This document shows positions 20,433-23,973 of a stretch of 23,973 nt of DNA, piece by piece. This DNA comes from a virus. Made by a program: the position numbers and the translations under genes. Where the stretch lies: positions 1-23,973 of IMG/VR virus record IMGVR_UViG_3300050821_004202; one strand, given 5' to 3'. The notes below the pieces were generated by a model. That model searched no databases, had not been told where the DNA came from, and saw only the letters and a program-made list of their open reading frames with translations. Numbering within the stretch: the first letter of the stretch is position 1; each line of letters opens with the position of its first letter.

Positions 20433-20589
20433 CGGCAGCCTTCGGCAGCTTCAGCGTCGGGAGCGCGGGCTCGGCCGGAGGTTCCGGTGCGGGCTCAGGC
20501 TCAGGCTCGGGAGCCACCGCCGCAGCGGCAGCCGCGGCGGCCTCGGCCTTCGCCACCTCGTACGCGTACTCGCCAGGACGGCCGGTCAC
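20425..20589 (-). CDS. Small Ala/Pro/Glu-rich protein
   Basis: A 54-residue protein from GTG 20589, coupled by GTGA to the upstream stop; GTG 20610 is an in-frame alternative 7 codons longer. It starts TGRPGEYAYEVAKAE, has eight alanines in a row, then EPEPEPAPEPPAEP, and ends LPTLKLPKAAGG. Low complexity throughout. No function can be assigned. It follows the putative decoration gene. Confidence 0.55.
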   Translation of the reverse strand: MTGRPGEYAYEVAKAEAAAAAAAAVAPEPEPEPAPEPPAEPALPTLKLPKAAGG

Positions 20590-21209
20590 GACAAGATCAC
20601 CAGCGGGCACACGAACCCCGCCGCGGCCGCCGCGAAGCCCGACAAGGTGGACGGGGGCGCCGTAAGGCTGCCGAGCGACGCCTTGGTGAACAGCAAGGGG
20701 ATCTGCCCGGTGAGGTACACCCCGCCGGCCACCGCCTCCGAGCCGACCGAGTAGGCGTCGATCACGCCGCCCGCGCCGCCGTTGTTGTAGAGCATCACAC
20801 CGAGCACGAGCGGGCCGTTGGTGCCCGTGGTGCCCTCCGCGCCGCCCACCTGGTACGGGGTCGCCAGCGTGAACGTCTGCGCCGCGCCAGAGCCGTGGAA
20901 GCCGCTCGTGTCGTTCGCCGACGCCGCCCCGGTGATCAGCGTCGCCGCCGTCGTCAGGCCCGTGAACAGCGCCGCGAACCCGGCGGTGGGAGTGCTGCTG
21001 GTGGCGGTCTTGACGCCGATCGTCACCTTGGAGATCAGGTCGCCCTGCTGCACCACGATCGGCACCACGTACCCGGTGTCCGCCGTCGCCGTCAGGCCCG
21101 CCGCGACCAGCGGCACGCGGCGGCCGAAGTTCGTCCGGTACGCGTGGCCGGACGCGGGCTGCCCGTCGAGCAGGTAGTCCTCGTGGAAATCCGGGTAGCG
21201 GCCTTCCAT
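20586..21209 (-). CDS. Putative head decoration/structural protein
   Basis: A 207-residue protein whose ATG 21209 overlaps the capsid stop by one base (TAATG). It is Gly/Ala/Thr-rich with beta-strand character (RRVPLVAAGLTATADTG, VVPIVVQQGDLISKVTIG, FTLATPYQVGG, GPLVLGVMLYNNGG) and almost no charged residues after residue 35. The place directly after the capsid gene and likely strong co-expression suggest a capsid decoration or other abundant virion protein. No named family recognised. Confidence 0.6.
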   Translation of the reverse strand: MEGRYPDFHEDYLLDGQPASGHAYRTNFGRRVPLVAAGLTATADTGYVVPIVVQQGDLISKVTIGVKTATSSTPTAGFAALFTGLTTAATLITGAASANDTSGFHGSGAAQTFTLATPYQVGGAEGTTGTNGPLVLGVMLYNNGGAGGVIDAYSVGSEAVAGGVYLTGQIPLLFTKASLGSLTAPPSTLSGFAAAAAGFVCPLVILS

Positions 21210-22999
21210 TAGAAGCCCACCAGCCCGCCGGACGAGCCGGTGCTCAGCGCCGCCCCGGCCGTGGTGCCCGAGTTCGCGTTGCCGTAGGAGACGATCTGCG
21301 CGCTCGCGCCCTGGTAGCGGTTCGCGATGAACGCGTTGTAACCGTAGATCTGGAAGCGGACCTGCAGCGCCCCGGACAGGACTTCCTGTAGCACGCGGGT
21401 GCGGACCTCGCCCTCGAAGAGCAGCAGGTCATCCCATGCTGCGGCGATCGCCGGGGTGAACGTGTTGCCCGAGCCGGTGCCGTCAGTCGGCGCGACGTGG
21501 CCGGCCGACTTGGCGATGCTCGGGTTCGTGGTCGCCCCGCCGAACGTCAGCGGGATGTTGTTGTCCACGTACCAGGGGCGGCCGAGGATGTTCCCGACGA
21601 TGCCCTCGTAGTTCGGGCTGTCCATGTCGGCCGCCGCGTTGAACGGCCCCTGGATGCTCGGCACCACCAGCGGCCGGCTGTTGCCGTCCGCCGCCGTCGC
21701 CATCGCGTACCAGACCGCCGGGTTGGTGACGACCGCGCTCACGTTCGCGTACCGCAGGCGGCTGATCTGGCTCAGCAGCTTGCCCATGCCCGCGTAGAAC
21801 GAGTTCGTGCCGACCCACTGGGCAGTCGTCGTACCGGTCACCGTGTTCACGATCACGCCCGGAGTCGACCCGCCCGTGATCGTGCCCTGCGGGTACATGC
21901 CGGTCATCTGGCCCGACGACCCGGAGCCGAGCAGCACCTGGCCGTCGAGGTTCTGCGCGTAGTCCGCGCTCAGGTCCCGGAAGATGATCTGGTCGATGCC
22001 GACCGGCGACAGGTCGAGCAGCTGCATCGACGCGTCTTCCTGGCCCGCGGTGGTCCGCACGAGGGCGTTGACGTAGTTGTCAGCGATGTCGGTCACGCCG
22101 GGCGAGCTGGTCAGTGCGGTGCCGTCCGCCGACTGGATGCCCGTCGCGGTACCGGTCGTGATGATCGGCAGGTTGATCGAGTTCGTGCCGGGAGGCAGCG
22201 GCATCGAGTGGCACAGGTTCGCCGTCACACGCCCCGCGCGCAGGTAGGCGACATACTCGTCCACCAGCCACAACGGGGGCACGAAATAGCCGCCGGTGCC
22301 CTGGGTCTGGTTGATCGCCCTGGTCTCGAACGTCGGGACGCCGATACCGAGGAACCGCTCGACGGACCGCTCCTCACGCCGCCGGACGCCCGACGGGAGC
22401 GCTGCCAGGCGCTCCTGAGTGTGCGACTCCAGGATCCGGGACGCGGCGCGGGCGCGCTGCTCGCGGCGCTTCGGCAGCTCGACGTCCATCTCAGCGCGGT
22501 GCCGGTTCAGGCGCTGCTCGGCGGCCTGCGGGCCGCCGTCGCCGTCGCCGGTCTTCTGGGTGGCGCGCAGCATGTCCGCGAAGTAGGAGTGCGGGCTGTA
22601 GCGCTCGTAGGTGACCGGCTCGCGGGTCACCTGCACGCCCGTCGCGCCCTGGCCGCTGTCCACGACGGTCGTGGTGCCGTCCGCGCGGGCCGCCGCGGCG
22701 CGCTGCTCGCGGGCGGTCTCCTCGGACAGGTCCGAGATGCGCTGCTTGAGCTTCTCGACCTCGCCGCGGTTGTCCTGGTACCGCTTCTCCTCGTCGGCGG
22801 TCAGGTCGCGGCCGTTGCCTTCGTTTGCCGCCGCGGCGGCGGTCAGGAGCTCGCGGTTTGCCGTGACCAGCGAGGCGCGGCGCGTCTCAAGCTGGCCCGT
22901 CAGGTCGTTAGTGAGGTCGCCGCCGGCGAGCAGCCGGATCGGTGAGCCGTTCTTGCGGTAGCCGATGATCTGCCCAGGGAAGGGCACAGCGCCAGGCAC
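21209..22999 (-). CDS. HK97-fold major capsid protein
   Basis: I favour GTG 22999, because GGAGG lies 5 bp upstream; GTG 23011 is four codons longer with no good ribosome site. About 596 residues. After a short lead, a coiled coil at about 36-110 (LETRRASLVTANRELL, EVEKLKQRISDLSEE) forms a delta/scaffold region. HSYFADMLRAT (about 140-150) looks like the start of the N-arm, followed by a charged helix region. The coat core starts near 235 (GTGGYFVPPLWLVDEYV) and continues with NSINLPIIT, the WVGTNSFYAG region and the C-terminal FIANRYQGASAQIVSYG. The protease gene is next upstream. The N-terminal extension is long for the family. Confidence 0.9.
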   Translation of the reverse strand: MPGAVPFPGQIIGYRKNGSPIRLLAGGDLTNDLTGQLETRRASLVTANRELLTAAAAANEGNGRDLTADEEKRYQDNRGEVEKLKQRISDLSEETAREQRAAAARADGTTTVVDSGQGATGVQVTREPVTYERYSPHSYFADMLRATQKTGDGDGGPQAAEQRLNRHRAEMDVELPKRREQRARAASRILESHTQERLAALPSGVRRREERSVERFLGIGVPTFETRAINQTQGTGGYFVPPLWLVDEYVAYLRAGRVTANLCHSMPLPPGTNSINLPIITTGTATGIQSADGTALTSSPGVTDIADNYVNALVRTTAGQEDASMQLLDLSPVGIDQIIFRDLSADYAQNLDGQVLLGSGSSGQMTGMYPQGTITGGSTPGVIVNTVTGTTTAQWVGTNSFYAGMGKLLSQISRLRYANVSAVVTNPAVWYAMATAADGNSRPLVVPSIQGPFNAAADMDSPNYEGIVGNILGRPWYVDNNIPLTFGGATTNPSIAKSAGHVAPTDGTGSGNTFTPAIAAAWDDLLLFEGEVRTRVLQEVLSGALQVRFQIYGYNAFIANRYQGASAQIVSYGNANSGTTAGAALSTGSSGGLVGF

Positions 23000-23110
23000 A
23001 AGGGCCTCCACGTCGGATGGTTATCTCCGATCCGCGTGGAAGCTGCCGCGTGCGCCCTGGCCTAGACGGGGGCGCCGGCGGGGACTGCCCGGCTGATCAC
23101 GTCGCTGTCA
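23000..23110 (-). promoter_or_regulatory. Capsid leader: hairpin and possible promoter
   Basis: This is the only sizeable gap (about 110 bp) in the late operon. Arms 23008-23018 and 23030-23039 pair over 10 bp with one bulged base around an 11-base loop, just before the capsid ribosome site. Upstream, TGGACG (23134-23139) and CATAAT (23110-23115, minus strand) are 18 bp apart, a partial -35/-10 match overlapping the end of the protease gene. A capsid-specific promoter or RNA processing site is plausible. Confidence 0.35.
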
Positions 23111-23973
23111 TTATGCACGCACCAGGGCCATCTCGTCCATCTCCTGCAACCGCAGCCGCAGCTCCAGCCGCCGGCCGGCCGACAGGGGCTGCTCGTCGCC
23201 CGGGATGCCGTTCACTTCGTCCACCGTCACCACGGCGCCGGTCCCGTTGCAGCCGGGGCAGGTCATGTCCAGTACGCCGGTCACCGGGTGCGGCAGCATC
23301 TTGTTGCCGCGGCAGGTCATGCAGTCCGCCGCCGGGTCGTCGTGCGCCGCGGCAGTGGGGTCGTACTCCGGCGCCGTCGCCGACTTGACGTCATCGGCCG
23401 CGCTCGCCAGCAGCTCGTACGGCTGGCCGGACGACTTCTCCTCGGCGAAGCCGGGCAGCGTGGTCACGTCCACCCCGAGCTCCTTCGCCCGGCGCCGGAT
23501 CAGCTCCTGAGCCGCCTTCCAGTCGCCGTGGTGCGACGCCGCCAGGACCGCGGCCGAGTGAAGCTGCGCGATGTTGTTGATCGGGTAGGACTTGTCCGGC
23601 AGCGAGTTCCCGGCGGCATGAGCCTTGTCCCGCTCGGCCTGGTTGACCGCGCCCCGTTCCAGCAGCACCGGGCCGCCGATCGCGACCGGGCGCCGGAACG
23701 AAAGCTGCTCAACCGGCGCCATCCACGCCCCGGCCGTCGCCGGGTTCGCCCCGTGCACGACCGCCGACACGTCACCGCGGTGAACGTCCGCCTCGATGAT
23801 CCCGCGCCGCTCGTAGGCGTCGTCCCACTGCTGGCGGTTACAGACGAACGCCAGCGACATCTCGTCCATGTCGCCGCGCTCCACCGCCGACGCCAGCGCG
23901 CGGACCTCCTCGCGGCGCCCGTCCATCGACGGGACGTGAACGTGCAGCCCGTGGGAGTCGTCAGACAGCTGCA
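23111..23973 (-). CDS. HK97-type prohead protease, C-terminal part, with extra zinc-like domain (truncated at window edge)
   Basis: The frame is open to the right window edge, so the start and the catalytic His are outside. The visible part begins with LSDDSHGLHVHV and contains ERGDMDEMSLAF with the catalytic Ser of the S78 family, then GDVSAVVHGANPAT, the usual end of the protease fold. A second segment follows (SLPDKSYPINNIAQLHSAAV, ELIRRRAKELGV), a unit also known at the end of other actinophage proteases. Near the C-terminus, CMTCRGNKM and CPGCNGTG form two DnaJ-like CxxC pairs. The enzyme would mature the capsid by cleaving the delta region. It is directly upstream of the capsid gene. 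Confidence 0.85.
   Translation of the reverse strand, partial: QLSDDSHGLHVHVPSMDGRREEVRALASAVERGDMDEMSLAFVCNRQQWDDAYERRGIIEADVHRGDVSAVVHGANPATAGAWMAPVEQLSFRRPVAIGGPVLLERGAVNQAERDKAHAAGNSLPDKSYPINNIAQLHSAAVLAASHHGDWKAAQELIRRRAKELGVDVTTLPGFAEEKSSGQPYELLASAADDVKSATAPEYDPTAAAHDDPAADCMTCRGNKMLPHPVTGVLDMTCPGCNGTGAVVTVDEVNGIPGDEQPLSAGRRLELRLRLQEMDEMALVRA

Noticed and set aside
21497-22945. Plus-strand open frame of 482 codons
   Set aside because: Antisense to the major capsid gene; no domain.
1-23973. tRNA genes, CRISPR arrays or insertion sequences
   Set aside because: No cloverleaf, spaced direct repeats or transposase was recognised on either strand.

Overview
The window is very GC-rich, uses GTG starts heavily and packs genes with GTGA/ATGA overlaps. 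Together with the protein families (DUF2637, TraB/FtsK-type translocase, GntR pairs, GH25 endolysin) this points to an actinobacterial host, probably a mycelial Streptomyces-like or related genus. I read it as part of one temperate siphovirus genome or prophage that carries a gene block typical of actinomycete conjugative elements (AICEs and plasmids). The alternative, a prophage lying next to a separate integrative element, cannot be excluded from this window.

Left end, minus strand (1-900): the N-terminal part of a large serine integrase running off the left edge (GTG start at 333), preceded by two small overlapping GntR-type winged-helix regulators. Between the integrase and the regulators lies a 48-bp imperfect inverted repeat with the size and position expected of a serine-integrase attP. 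A 182-bp divergent promoter region (901-1082) with two perfect short inverted repeats separates this leftward set from the rightward operon.

Rightward operon (1083-5758): a four-helix DUF2637/Spd-like membrane protein, an FtsK/TraB-type translocase with a C-terminal winged helix, four copies of GGTAACG around the 3' end of the translocase gene (a clt/TRS-like array), a zinc-binding protein with a duplicated motif, and a run of tiny overlapping genes. The last gene appears to carry a one-base frameshift close to its end.

Leftward late operon (23973 down to 5755), in transcription order: HK97-type prohead protease (start off the right edge), major capsid protein, putative head decoration protein, three small head-region proteins, head-tail connector with an N-terminal Ig-like domain, probable tail terminator, small Pro-rich protein, major tail protein with an inserted Ig-like domain, gp10-like protein, tail assembly chaperones expressed by a -1 frameshift at CCCAAAA, tape measure protein, a large minor tail/hub protein with lectin-like domains, a small structural protein, two small membrane proteins, a 43-residue Cys/His protein, a beta-helix tail fibre, a GH25 endolysin and a final small membrane protein. 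The late and rightward operons converge with overlapping stop codons at 5755-5758.

Working model: the integrase and attP-like site give lysogeny, the GntR pair controls the divergent promoters, the late operon makes a siphovirus particle, and the DUF2637-TraB-repeat module could move double-stranded DNA between mycelial compartments or cells. If the window is one element, it could spread both as virions and by TraB-type transfer.
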